Of a DNA stretch of 64,000 nucleotides, positions 47,886 to 58,708 are shown piece after piece. The notes under the pieces were generated by a model, which saw nothing but the letters and a program-made list of their open reading frames with translations, ran no database searches and was not told the origin of the DNA. Source of the stretch: Caenorhabditis remanei (Eukaryota; Nematoda; Chromadorea; Rhabditida; Rhabditidae); the NCBI RefSeq assembly GCF_010183535.1, contig NC_071331.1, positions 9,114,001 through 9,178,000 of the forward strand. Direction: 5' to 3'. Every line of letters begins with the position of its first letter. Positions within the stretch are counted from its first letter, which is position 1. The position numbers and the translations under genes were made by a program.

Positions 47886-49230
47886 AAACCCATGAGAAAT
47901 CATGTTATTGAAACAGTAGTATTTTCAGTCGACATATCCGAGAATTTATTCTGTTCTAAACCCAACTTTTGAACCTAAATCCAAACGAGTATTCGTTGAT
48001 ACAAGAATTCGGTAAACAATAAACAAACAAACATAACAGTTTTATAATGGTGATCAACTGAATCGACTTGTTCCCTTAGTAACACAAACTGATAACCAAT
48101 TTGCTCAGCACCAAAATTTGAAATAGAATCATGACTTCAGAGATTTCGCCAAGAGATGAATTGAAGATGGGAAACTAATGTACATGATTTGATGATTTTG
48201 AAACTGTTTTTTATTTTTTCTTTTTCAAGTTTTTTTGTAGCAAACCTGCTAGACTAGGCACCTAAAACATGAAAAATTATCAGTTTCGGTTCAGTAATTT
48301 TAGTCTTCATTATTGTTGAAAAATCCATTGCAGATTTTTGACAAACCCATAGAAGGGAGAATAACAACGAATCAGTTGTTGTATTTGCGGATTTCATTTC
48401 TAGAGATGTTGCAGAGGAGATACATTGCAGATTAAAAACATTTCACCTGGAAATATAAGTGAGACGCGAGGAGCAGGGAAAATTTTATTTGCAATTCATA
48501 AGTTATTTCGTTTGAAAACATTTTAGATTCCGAAAAATTGCAGTTTCGCCATGATATTTTGAGAATGAGAAAAGAGTTTTAAACCAATAAGCGAGTTGGT
48601 TTGCCAATTGAATAATTCACCATTAACTTGCTTTTTACAAATCCACAGAAAATCAGATTACCGATGCCATGAACCTATCAATCAGAAACGATTAATTAAA
48701 AAGTAAGAAATATTTTCGTAATTGGTGAAACATATTTTCATTATATTTTTTGTTGTCTTCTTTTTGTTGAGAAAACCGTGATAATTATTGCCAGAAGTGT
48801 GAAAAAAACCGCATCATTTTTTGCGCAGCTTCTTTAAAAAAACACCAAAAATCATAAATGTTTTTCAATTTATCTTCTTGAATAATGGGTCAAAACTCAA
48901 TATAAAATGTCATATATTGATGACGATCTAGTGCAGATTTTTGACAAACCCATAAATAATCAGATTATTGAAACAGTAGTATTTTTAATCTACATATTCG
49001 AAAATTTTATTCTGTTCTAAACCGAACTTTTAAACCAAACTTCCAAACGACTATTCGCCTTTTAGAAGAAATTTAGGGTAACAATAAACAAACAAATGAT
49101 ATAATGTAACAACTACGCCATAACCTCTAGCCTCCTTCTCCTCTCTTTTCAACAATGTGCTAGATAGTAGTGGTCAAATGCCCAGTACTTATGGAAAAAC
49201 AAACAAATATAATAGGGGGAATAGATATAT
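47886..49230. other. R1 spacer, no exon seen
   Basis: AT-rich with diverged internal repeats (CAGATTTTTGACAAACCCAT at 48,332 and 48,933). The end (49,079-49,230) matches 25,745-25,890 of arm L in reverse. Confidence 0.5.
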
Positions 49231-49369
49231 ATGCATAATATTGGTTTTATTTTGTTGTCTATTGTTAGTTACGGTGCAAACACAAAGTATTACGTGGTGT
49301 CTACGCGGGGAACGAACAACTTTTGGATTTTCAGAAAAAATGTGTGTCCACACGAGGAAGTGGAGATCG

Positions 49370-50380
49370 CTCAGAGAATTTTCGGCGATATCGCCGACCG
49401 AATCGGCGCGCGCGCCGAAGTGAGGCCGGTGGTCGCCGGCGCTCCGGCCGATTTACCCGGCGAAAGCGCCGAATCAAGCGGCGCTAGCGCCGAATTTAGA
49501 AGTGGCGTTAACGCCGATTCTAGGCCGCTGTCCCTTCCTTCCCCCCTCGGTTCCTGATCAGGTTATCGATTTTTGAATAATAATATTTATTAAAAAACCA
49601 ATTTAACAACAATAATGATGTGTAACAAATCGGAGTAACAAACTAGGATTGATTTCGGGCCCTCCTCATTTCCTTATTCGTTCCGCTCATCGAAGTGATT
49701 GTCTTCCTCATCTACAGTGTAGCTCAATTCCATCGAAGTTGATGACGTCTTCTTATGAGCAGGTCCCGACATGACGCGTTTCGAACTTCCTCGCTGAAAA
49801 AAAAAGTCTAAATTATAGAAAAATTTGGGAGATGATTACCTTTCTGAAATGAAAGTTTCCACTGCCAGGGGATGGGTCTGCCGTCTTCTTGTTTTCCAGA
49901 ACAGTTCTCAATGTCGTCCTTTTCTAAAATTTCCGACTACAGCTTCTCAATTTTCTTACTGTAAATATCACTTACCTAGTGTTTGACTTCTTTTTTGTCG
50001 TTTATACATCTCGAATCAGTAAATAATTAGAAAGTAGAGTTAAAATATGAAAATTTAAAAAAATACTCAACAAATAATGAGTCAACATGGATCTGCGCAA
50101 GCAAACATTCCAAGGTCCGGCCAACGAACGGCATAAACGCCGTTTCCTGGCCGCAGCTGCGCCCTTCCCTGGCCGCCTCCTGTCCGCCCGGCGCGATTGC
50201 GGCGCTTTCGCCGATCTGAAACTTCTTGCTTCCTAATCCTGCGCCGTTTGTTAATCATTCGGCGAAAGCGCCATAACAGGCGGCATTAATGCCATTTTCA
50301 GCGGCGCTTACGCCGTTTTGACCGGCATAAACGCCATTTCGGCGGCGCACGCGCCGATCCTACGCCAAAAATTCTCTGAG
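49370..50380. mobile_element. 1,011-bp TIR element with GC hairpin clusters
   Basis: Inverted ends CTCAGAGAATTTTCGGCG (17 of 18 matching). The 3-bp target duplication TCG is at 49367-49369 and 50381-50383; the empty site is seen at 25,595 in arm L, where it reads GATCGTGACG. Both subterminal zones carry at least twelve short hairpins of GGCG-N4-CGCC type. On the minus strand the middle has two exon-like frames. I cannot assign the superfamily. Confidence 0.85.
49674..49923 (-). CDS. Exon pair inside the TIR element (partial)
   Basis: 49923-49840 and 49793-49674 are both bounded by TTTAG/TTTCAG acceptors with a GTAATC donor between them, phase 0 throughout. They encode KRTTLRTVLENKKTADPSPG... 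and then RGSSKRVMSGPAHKKTSSTS... ending in an acidic tail, DEEDNHFDERNE. About 67 residues visible and start unknown; the next upstream candidate exon (to 49,976) hits a stop in this phase. No domain recognised. It may be a transposon accessory frame or captured host exons. Confidence 0.35.
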
Positions 50381-50483
50381 TCGTGACGCTGAAAGATCCA
50401 TGTGTCCACGCATACACAAAATATGTGAGAAGTCGAAAACCGGGATGCAATAAGTTCCAGAGCTGTGCGGTGAGACAACTCAA

Positions 50484-51702
50484 GTGAGTTTTTTGTGTCG
50501 TTTTTCTTGGATTACATGAAGTCTATGAAACGGCAGAAAAATTTTACCTCTCAAAACGGGTTTTGTTTGGTGTGCTTGTGTCGTACAACAGTTTGGTTTG
50601 CAATACTTTCCTGTCATAAAAAAACATCTTAAAATTGTTGAAAGCAATCAGGTTGACACTTGAATATATGTAACGTTCCAACATTGAGTTTGGTAGAAGA
50701 ATTCATTGAAGTAATTGATAGATCCAGCTTTTCGAATGTACTCTTTCATTGTGACTCTTTCAGTTCACAAACAAATCTATTATTATTCTTTGGAAAAATT
50801 CCGAGGTTAGATCAGTTTTGAAAAAAACAGAAGTAGCATCGGCGAAAATAGTTTCAAGTGAAAAACGAGAAAGTATGTATGGTGTGGCGAGACGAATTGG
50901 GAATCGATTTTTGTAGAATATGCAGATTAATTCTCGAGCTGTATTTTGTAGTTGACAACTTTGCTTCTTGGGAGTTTCCTTTGAGGTTTTAGGCAAAATA
51001 ACCTTGAAAATTTCACATTTTGAACTGAATGACTACATCAATAACCCACAGTTCTCTGAAGATTTTAAGTTTTAAAACAATAAAATTACTGTTTTTATCC
51101 TTTTATATTTTTGAGGTATTTTGGAAGCAGCAGTTCCACTATGCTAACTTTTGGCGATATATTTTTTGGAAAGTGTCCATTCAAAAAAGTAGTCCACTAC
51201 ATAAGTAACGCTTTTATTTTGAACTTCCTATTCTGTAAAAAGTGAAACTATGAAACAATAGGTGATTCCACAACACACCCTCATAATTCAAAGTTCTCAA
51301 CTGAAAAAATGTATCGTTTTTGCTGATACCGTAGTCCAAGAAACATGAAATTGATATATTTGAGTCTGCCCGTTCTGAAAAGTTTTGCCATTTCAAAAGT
51401 CCTATGTCCTTCTCTAGTTTGTTAAAAAAAACCTACTAGTACTTGAAAGTGAAAAATTGAATTCGGTATTGCTGTTCCAAAACTATCTCACAGTTATAAA
51501 AGTAGGGGAACAGTAATCTGAAGATGGCATAATCCCATTATTCACTATCCGCCGACATACGCGCGCGATAGCCCTCAACCTCACCTAACAAGATTAGCCC
51601 ATTCCTCCTTCACACCATTCTTTATCTCGTGTCGACTCAATGAACGATTGTGTCCATGACACCTATAATTATTGCGCAACCACCCATCCTTCTATATTCC
51701 AG
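50484..51702. other. Copy of MEGF6-like intron 2
   Basis: Matches 24,241-25,485 in reverse. Indels only, no exon seen. Confidence 0.6.
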
Positions 51703-51812
51703 GACAATCTACTTTCACACCTACAAAAAAGTCAACCGCACTCGACGTCATACTATTGCAGAATGCTGTCCAGGATGGGTGCATCGACCAGGAGAAGCTG
51801 GTTGTCAACGAG
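51703..51812 (+). pseudogene. Copy of MEGF6-like exon 3
   Basis: 110 nt, as in the original, with the same encoded residues ([22 protein letters not shown]). The few base differences I compared are synonymous. Acceptor TTCCAG and donor G|GTGACA are retained. No EGF exon follows downstream, since the duplication ends near 51,970. Confidence 0.85.
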
Positions 51813-51970
51813 GTGACATCTGGGGAATCAGATGAGAGAGAGAGAGCATGATTATGTTAATAGGGTTAAATAGGGTTTAATCTGTTGGATAGATTGAGAG
51901 AGAAGGGATGACAATTGTTCATTTGTTTTATTACCCTTTTGAAGTGGCGGGGAATGAGGCAAACGGAGAT

Positions 51971-53249
51971 AGTTAAATAAATCGGTGGGCATAGGTCACG
52001 CGACCAGTTTAAGAAAAAAGCTTTTACTGTTTCAAAAACATGATGTAATTGTACTGAATGGCTAAGGTTTTTGCTGCTGACTTGACTACGCTCCTATAAA
52101 TTTTGCTAAATTTGGAAAAGGTACTGATTTCCAATAGCTGTTTCAAATTCTCAACTTACTGCTTCAATTAGACATCAAGTGTGATTATATTCATGGTTAT
52201 AAATAATAAAAATCCCTCTGACAAATGTGAAATCCAAAAAAAAAAAATTAATTCGGTTCGTCATGAAATTTCATGTTTTGAAGTTAGGAAACAATTGTTT
52301 TTGTTCAAAACTTTCAAATTTCTCTGCCAAAGTTATTTATTTCAAAAAACATTTGTGAACCGTCTAGGACATCAACAATGAGATCATTAACCGTTCTTTT
52401 CGAAAGTTAACTTACTTTCAGTTCGGTGTTTTCAGAAATTTACAGCTGAAAATGTATAAACTTGCAAAAAGAAAATGCATTTTTTTTCCCAAAATCCGCT
52501 TAAAAAATGGGTACATTCATAAAATAATTCAATTTTGCCAGAAAGCATTCAAAAAATGATAAAACTGTCCCCTAAGAAAAAAATGACCGTGTTTAAAACG
52601 AGGTGAAGGGAAGGGAGTGACATTTTGGAAACTATTGCGAAGTGTAGAAATGAGGGTTCTTCTGTTAAATCTGAACCAAATTTTGAGAGCGCATAACTCG
52701 GAGCTGAGTGTCAGACGGATTCTATAACTTAGTGGCAACTCTATTGGAGTCGTCTTTGACCGGGTTCCGTTGTACAAGTTTTTTGAAACATAAAATCGCC
52801 GGTTTACCCGATTTTTCACAGTTTCGAAACAGTAACGTTGAAATTGACCGAGTGAAATTGGTCTTGGAAACATGTTAATAACCTTGTTTTACAAGATAAT
52901 AATTTGTGTGCAATATGTATTTTGCTGTTGTTATTTTTAGAATCAATCGAAGCCACTAATCAAAACCTTTTTTAGAGTTCAATATTATCATGACTTTGTA
53001 ACAGTTATTTTTCTTAAAATCTCATAAATGAGTATATAGTCTTGAACTTGTCGAAAGGGCATCAATTATTTAATCAAAGTGGGATATTTCTTGTGCTTCA
53101 TAGGGTAAAAAAATAAGTTTCGGAAAAATACTGAAAATACTTTTTTCAATAGATGAGCCGGACTTTTCACGAACAGTTGTTTACACAGGTTTCTGTGTAC
53201 ACAACTTCCTTGAAGGGGACTAATCATTTGGTAAAAGTTTTGTGATCAA
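51971..53249. other. Unique spacer, no gene seen
   Basis: Begins at the R1 breakpoint. Short frames such as that at 52,529-52,873 (-) have no domain or splice context. Confidence 0.4.
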
Positions 53250-53640
53250 GAAGTGGGGGCCATCGGAGACACGAAATGAGGCGATATGGGAATTTCGGTG
53301 GGCCTGAAATAGAAAATTAATGACGTTCAAATAAAAGAATTAATGGTTTTTGAAACAGAGCCAGAGTTAATGTGGAAGGTGGAACAGTGATGGAGTGAAA
53401 ATTCAATTTTGCAATACTAGAATTGAAATTATGAATGGAAAGTGAAGTGGATTTCATTGATTCGATTCCTGAACGGTTCCAGTGAATTTCAAGAAGCTTA
53501 TGAACTCGTTAAGAAAACTATGAGCCCAAAACGAAGTCAGTTTTGAAAATATTGAAAAACAGAATTTTTCTCAAATAGGTATCTGCTGTTTTTAGGTTAG
53601 TAGACATATTCTCTCAGAATCACATGAAATCGCTGAACTT
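53250..53640. repeat. Copy of the MEGF6-like leader region
   Basis: Same orientation as 29,815-30,200, including the CTATTTCAG acceptor on the minus strand and the AAACAGAGCCAGAGTT block. It stops at about the exon 1 start codon and has no signal-peptide exon. Confidence 0.75.
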
Positions 53641-55101
53641 TGACTTTTGAGACCAAACAAATACGAAATCATAAAGTGTTTGATTGGGATACTAAAATTA
53701 TTTAAACACAGGAAATTTGAAAGAACATGGATCACTAGATAAATATATTACCCAAGAAGAAATCAGAGCCACAAAACAGTGAAACATATAAACCAAAGGG
53801 TGGGTATTCACTGAAAATCTTTTGAAAAAGTATCCGTTTCATTGTTACCTGTTCTCTTCCGCTTGTTCGCGAAGAAGTTGCTGACTGAACGTTTATCTAT
53901 TTCCAGTCAATTCCTTTTCTTCGATAGTTCAACGCCGGTAAACCTTCAGTTCTAATTTTTAATGGATGGTGAACACAGCACGATCCTTCTTTTCGCTTGG
54001 CATAGTATCTTTTCCTCAGAAGTAATCAGTTTAGAATATGTAAATTAGTGTTACAGAGCACTATTATTTCCAAACGCTTACATTTATGTCTTACTTCTGA
54101 AATACAACTCCGGCAGCTACATAAAATTATACAAAAATATAGTAGCGCCTTTCTTCGTCGTTTAGAAAGAGCAAAATTATACAATCTGTGCTCTTAGAAT
54201 CCCACTCGAACTCTTTATCAATCTGGTTACCATGTACTGTTTGCGCTCACTGCTTGAAATGCTCCAGCAGAAAGCACGTCAATAGAATAAACTTCTGCTG
54301 AAAATGCTCAGAACCACCAGTTAATATTCACGCCATCCACTTCCAACAAATACATTTTGGATGAAACAGTTTGGTTACGCTTTTTGATTGAAAAAAAACA
54401 ACTATAAAATTCATGAAAAATCAAGTTGCGAAGAAAAAATTTTCTGAATCAAAAAATGGTGATAGCAATACTCAAAAACAGTATGCTAGATATTCTATTT
54501 GAATTTTATTTTCCGTTTCAGCTCCACCTAGTCTGCATTAATAGATACGATATTTTTGATAAGATCGTCGAATACTTCTGCTTCAGCAGTGTAGAAGTTT
54601 GTTGAAAGTTGATGGGTTCGAAGTATTATTGGTACTATCTTCTGAATTGTTTATCAATTCAAAACCCTTTTTCTGTTTTAGTCGGATCATGAATAACTGC
54701 GTATCATAAACATATACCCCTGAGTATACTTCGGGTACAGTATTCCGTTTCTTCATCATCATATTGTGTCCAGCTACAATAGTTCATCTGATGATTAGCA
54801 AAAATTTATCAAACCAAAATATTTATTTTAAATAAAATCTCAATATGTCTCAATTTACAAAGTCACAAAGGACACCGGAGAGCAAAAGTGTCCTCTTCCA
54901 AAGACACCTTTTTCTAAGCAAAAACCAAAAGTAAAAGATTGATTCCAACCCGTGGTGAACTGTAATAATTAGGTTTAATTAAATTAATAGGGATTTAATG
55001 GTTTTTTTGAACAAGAACCCGGGAAAGAAATGGGAGGGAGAGATCGGAAAATGACGGAGAGAAAGGGGATGAAAATAGGTTTTTTTAAGTGTGAAAAATT
55101 A
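53641..55101. other. Spacer, no gene seen
   Basis: AT-rich. The last 150 bases would be the 3' UTR of the minus-strand gene ending at 55,102. Confidence 0.4.
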
Positions 55102-55788
55102 TTAATGTACACCAATGACGTCATCATGGAAAGCAGAATCTTCTCGTGCCGCTTTCCGACGGTCGACTTCGGAGTTCAGTTGAGGTTTGTCAATAATCTG
55201 GAACATAAAAATTGGATGGAAAACTATCTGTGCATGTATCATATTTAATTTATGGAATATTCAAAACTGACAATTTTTGAATTTTGAAATTCAATTTCAA
55301 CTTACATCTGTATGAACATCCGTCGAAAAGTCGGATCCACTGACATACGCTGAATCGAGATTCCCAGAATCATGATTGATGTCCTTATGAACTATCAGTC
55401 TCTGAAGTTCCTCTATTCTGGCAGTCGGACTAATATCCTCCACAGAATCCACGTCATCTTCTTCCACGTCTTCATCAAATTCTTGCTTCGGATCCTCTAG
55501 CAAAACCAATTTCTCCGGCCTTTCTTCTGGCTCCACATCTGCTGAAGCTGAATAAGGCTCCTCCTTCAATTCCAACGCCTCTGTCAGATTCTTCTTCTTC
55601 AATTTCTGCTCCAGCTCATCCATCGGCATTGTATCCAACTGCTCGAACACTTCTTCATTCTCCACTCTCACTCTTAAACTTGGTGGCAATGGAATCAAAT
55701 CCACTGGATCCTCTTCCTCAACAGGCACCGTTTTGTGATTCTCCAATGAACCTCTGATTACTATTATTCCACTTTTAGCAAGACTTCT
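55102..55788 (-). CDS. Last two exons of an acidic protein, unrecognised
   Basis: Exons 55788-55306 (161 codons) and 55197-55102 (31 codons plus TAA), joined in phase 0 by a GT-AG intron. Acceptors TTTTCAG and TTCCAG. It begins RSLAKSGIIVIRGSLENHKT and is rich in Glu/Asp (FDEDVEEDDVDSVEDI). It has a possible coiled-coil-like part (LEQKLKKKNLTEALELKEEP) and ends HDDVIGVH. No cysteine and no membrane segment. It looks like the cytosolic C-terminal tail of a longer protein; the 5' exons must lie to the right, and I found none before the window end. Function unknown. Confidence 0.7.
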
Positions 55789-55849
55789 CTGAAAAAAAAA
55801 ACAAAAACAAAACGCCAGGGAAAGATAACCGTTAAGAATTCAATGATAC

Positions 55850-56150
55850 GGACAAAGCGATTTATTTTTGAGAGTAAGAACAAATATAGACCACGGAACT
55901 GTTTTAAAATTTGAATGAATAGTGAAATGAGCTCGTTTTATAAAACTAATGCTAAAAAATTGTGTTTATTTAAACATACATGATACCTATGACTGTGTAA
56001 TCATTAACTAAAACACTAGCTAAACTAAAACATTAACTAAAAACTGATTTGTCATACTTGTTCAGTTCTGTAAAACTTCCAAAGTTACAACTATTATTAA
56101 TCTAATTAATTAAATTCAACAGTTCGGTCCATGTGAAGTGATCCATGTGA
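55850..56150. repeat. Copy of 39.92-40.2 kb block
   Basis: Direct repeat sharing GTGAAATGAGCTCGTTT, AACATTAACTAAAAACTGAT and neighbouring sequence. Lies upstream of the acidic-protein exons and is non-coding. Confidence 0.7.
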
Positions 56151-56280
56151 AACAGAAATCAGATTCATTAACAGCTGAAAACGAATTTGTTAAAGGAGGT
56201 GAGAACGCAAAAAAATTGTGATCGAAATTGTGATTGAGAAGCACCCACATTTATCACAGCCCCGAGTGGGCGGATGCGTT

Positions 56281-56350
56281 ATCGGATATGTAGCTCAGCC
56301 GGTTGCGGTTTTGTACCCATGCGCGTTCGGTCACGTGTTCGGGTCCCACA
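56281..56350 (+). other. tRNA-like sequence
   Basis: A-box-like TAGCTCAGCCGG (56,291) and B-box-like GTTCGGGTCCC (56,337), 46 bases apart. D-arm and T-arm are only partly pairable and the acceptor stem does not close. Probably a tRNA relic or SINE head; no second copy found in the window. Confidence 0.4.
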
Positions 56351-57097
56351 GAGCAATAACTTACCAAATTTTGAGCCAACTTTTTTTTTTGAGTTCTCAT
56401 CTCCTTTAATGGTTTCCACTTCTCACGAATTCAGGAATTAAAAACAATAATTTTGAGTTCATGAGTTTTCTGTAACCGCTTTCGACTCCAATTCAAACTT
56501 ACCGTATTGAAGCACGCCCTTGTAACTCCAGTTTTTCAGATTTTTAATCGGTAATCTACTGTACATTTTTACTCTTTTCGTATTTTTTGGTTGATAAAAG
56601 AGGTCTGAGAAAAAAGGTAATAAAAATGGTGACTGGCTCCGAATTGAAAAAAATACAGTCGAAACATGTTTATTTTAAAATGAAATGATGTTCCGATCTA
56701 TTCCACTAGTTTTTGTCAAGCCTATAAAAAAAATGTCAAAAACGAACCTGTTTCAAAAGCATAGTTTTCAAAAAGGCATTTTGGAATATTAATGCAGATG
56801 TTGATCAGCTTTGTATCATTAATCGTTTTACATAGAGAAACCATTGAGCATTTTCTAGTCCATCTTGAGAAAAATTATAAATTATTTAGAACATGAAAAT
56901 AAACATGTTCGAAGTTCCACGATTTTCCAATCCACCAAATTCCAAAGCGATCGGGTACAATTAATTTTTTTTCTGTTTTCCAGCCTTGTGAAGTTTTGAT
57001 GTATTTTGGAAACATAATACGGACTCGGTCAAAGACATGTCCGCATTTTCATTGCTTTGAAGTCCTGCAGCTCGTTTCAAATTGTGTTTCATTCATT
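56351..57097. other. Spacer, no gene seen
   Basis: AT-rich sequence without recognisable features. Confidence 0.4.
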
Positions 57098-57330
57098 ACC
57101 AGCCTGTCTCCCCCGCCTTCGGCGGTTGAGCCGGCTGGTCTCTTCATTCACGTGGTTACCTATATTCAAATGTGCCCGCATGGCCGAGTGGTCTAAAGCG
57201 GCGGTCGTTGTCCAAAGCACGCCAGTTCGGTTTTGCCCACTGGCTCTGTTTCTCTTCTCTTTCCAAAACCGCTGCGGACAGTGCCTCACTATCAGACAAC
57301 GCCCACTTGTCTTTTATATATAAGAATGAT
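57098..57330 (+). mobile_element. Intact tRNA-derived SINE-like repeat
   Basis: It begins with a hairpin block (ACCAGCCTGTCTCCCCCGCC, GAGCCGGCTGGT), followed by a tRNA-Ser/Leu-like module: GCCCGCATGGCCGAGTGGTC and a weak B-box AGTTCGGTTTT 43 bases on. It ends CTTTTATATATAAGAATGAT. It matches the split copy at 34,066/36,286 over its full length. Confidence 0.7.
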
Positions 57331-58708
57331 AGCCATGAAATTTTCATTTCACGACTTTGTAGCTCCAGTTATTGCAGTTTTAAGCTGATTCCCTTACGAG
57401 CATAGTTTTCAATAAATTTTTTATCTGTCTTGTGGACATGCTTCAAAAACCGTTGTTAACCGAATATATTACAAACTAGTTGTCCTTTTCTCAGATAGCT
57501 CCTTTTCTTGTCTCCGATATCCTCCACTTTCCAATCAATCTGAAAATGAAAAGATACCGTTACTCAAAATCAATAAAAAAGAATAGTGTATCCAATTGAA
57601 ATGATCAAGAATATTTTTTGGTAAAAGAGTTCTGAACTGACTTTTTTTTTTATTCAGACTTTTTTGGTTATTTGATGACTCCATCATTTTCGAACTCTAA
57701 AAATTTGCAAGATCTTCCTGTTGTATTCATTTACTTCACTTCCTAATCCAATTAAAAAATTATTAAATGTTTGAAACAGTTTCAAAAAATTTAAATTTTT
57801 ATAAATTTTCGTTATTTTCAGAGAGAAATAACCGTACCGCAGCAGATTCTTCGAACGAATTGTTTCTGTCTCTCAATGTTTTTTCTGTGAACCACTAATA
57901 TCTGCCCAGTTCCGTGTTTCGGCCTCCAATGAGTCTTACTTTTGAAGAATCTTCAGAGAAAATGAATTTTCACTCCATCACTGTTTCACTGTCCCCTTGA
58001 ATTTTGACTTTTTTTTGAATTCCGTTATACCGTTTTCAGCCCACCCAAATATCATTCTCCGTTATTTCAGATCCAACGAACCTCTCTCTTCGGTACAGTA
58101 CTCAAAGGTTTCTACTCTAAAATACTCAAAGGTTTCCAGCTCAACGGGGTGTCTCGGACTCATTCAAAAGAATACGTCGAAATCGCAGTTTGATGTCTCC
58201 TTCTCTCTCTCTTCCATGGGTTATGAATAATCAGAGTAGTAGAAGAAGAAGGGGTCGGAAGACAAGGCACTCTTTTGGGATTAAAGGAACATTGACTCGG
58301 GGTCAAAAAGAAATTTATATAGCTCTTCTTCTCATTGCTATTCTCTTTTGGGAAACTTTTTAGGAAAAGATTCAATTGTGTATAGGTACCGAAGGCTTGT
58401 TTTTAACAAAAAAAAAAAAGAAATTTGACTGTTAAAACTTTTTATTCTTTTATTCAAGTTTTCTAACTTTTGACTTAAAGTCGAAAACAGTGAAAATCTG
58501 TTTCGATGCTTTCATAAATTGTTTGGATCTTGCTACATTTTAATTCTCCCTTTTTTGCGTTAAAAACTGAATTCCTCACTTGAATGAGCATTCTCAATGA
58601 CCCAAAAAATTGGTTCAAAAGAAAAAACCACTTTCGCCTCTAGAGGGTGTCACTCCTCCTTCTAAAAACCAAAACCAATCAAATATCGCTAGAAAGTAGG
58701 GCGCCAAT
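57331..58708. other. Mosaic of MEGF6-like leader and intron-1 pieces
   Basis: 57,950-58,000 matches the leader area near 40,430 (CACTCCATCACTGTTTCAC). 58,120-58,708 matches 29,095-29,660 in direct orientation, ending TAGGGCGCCAAT where the LINE begins. No gene seen. Confidence 0.6.

Larger units (their letters stand above)
49335..50483 (+). pseudogene. Copy of MEGF6-like exon 2, split by a transposon
   Basis: Exon pieces 49335-49369 and 50384-50483, separated by the 1,011-bp element and its TCG duplication. Joined in thought, it is 135 nt against 138 in the original: one in-frame codon is missing (the Gly after GCN) and a few residues differ (DPCVHAY for EPCVQAY). Acceptor and donor are intact. 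Disrupted EMI domain. Confidence 0.88.
40430..51970. repeat. Inverted copy R1 of arm L
   Basis: Inverted relative to 23.97-30.0 kb and expanded to 11.5 kb by insertions (foldback at 41.09, palindrome at 45.23, hAT MITE at 47.65, TIR element at 49.37). The inner end begins with the exon 1 leader region. The outer end stops near 51,970 inside GGCGGGGAATGAGG. The 28.69-29.5 kb part of L is missing from R1. Confidence 0.85.
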
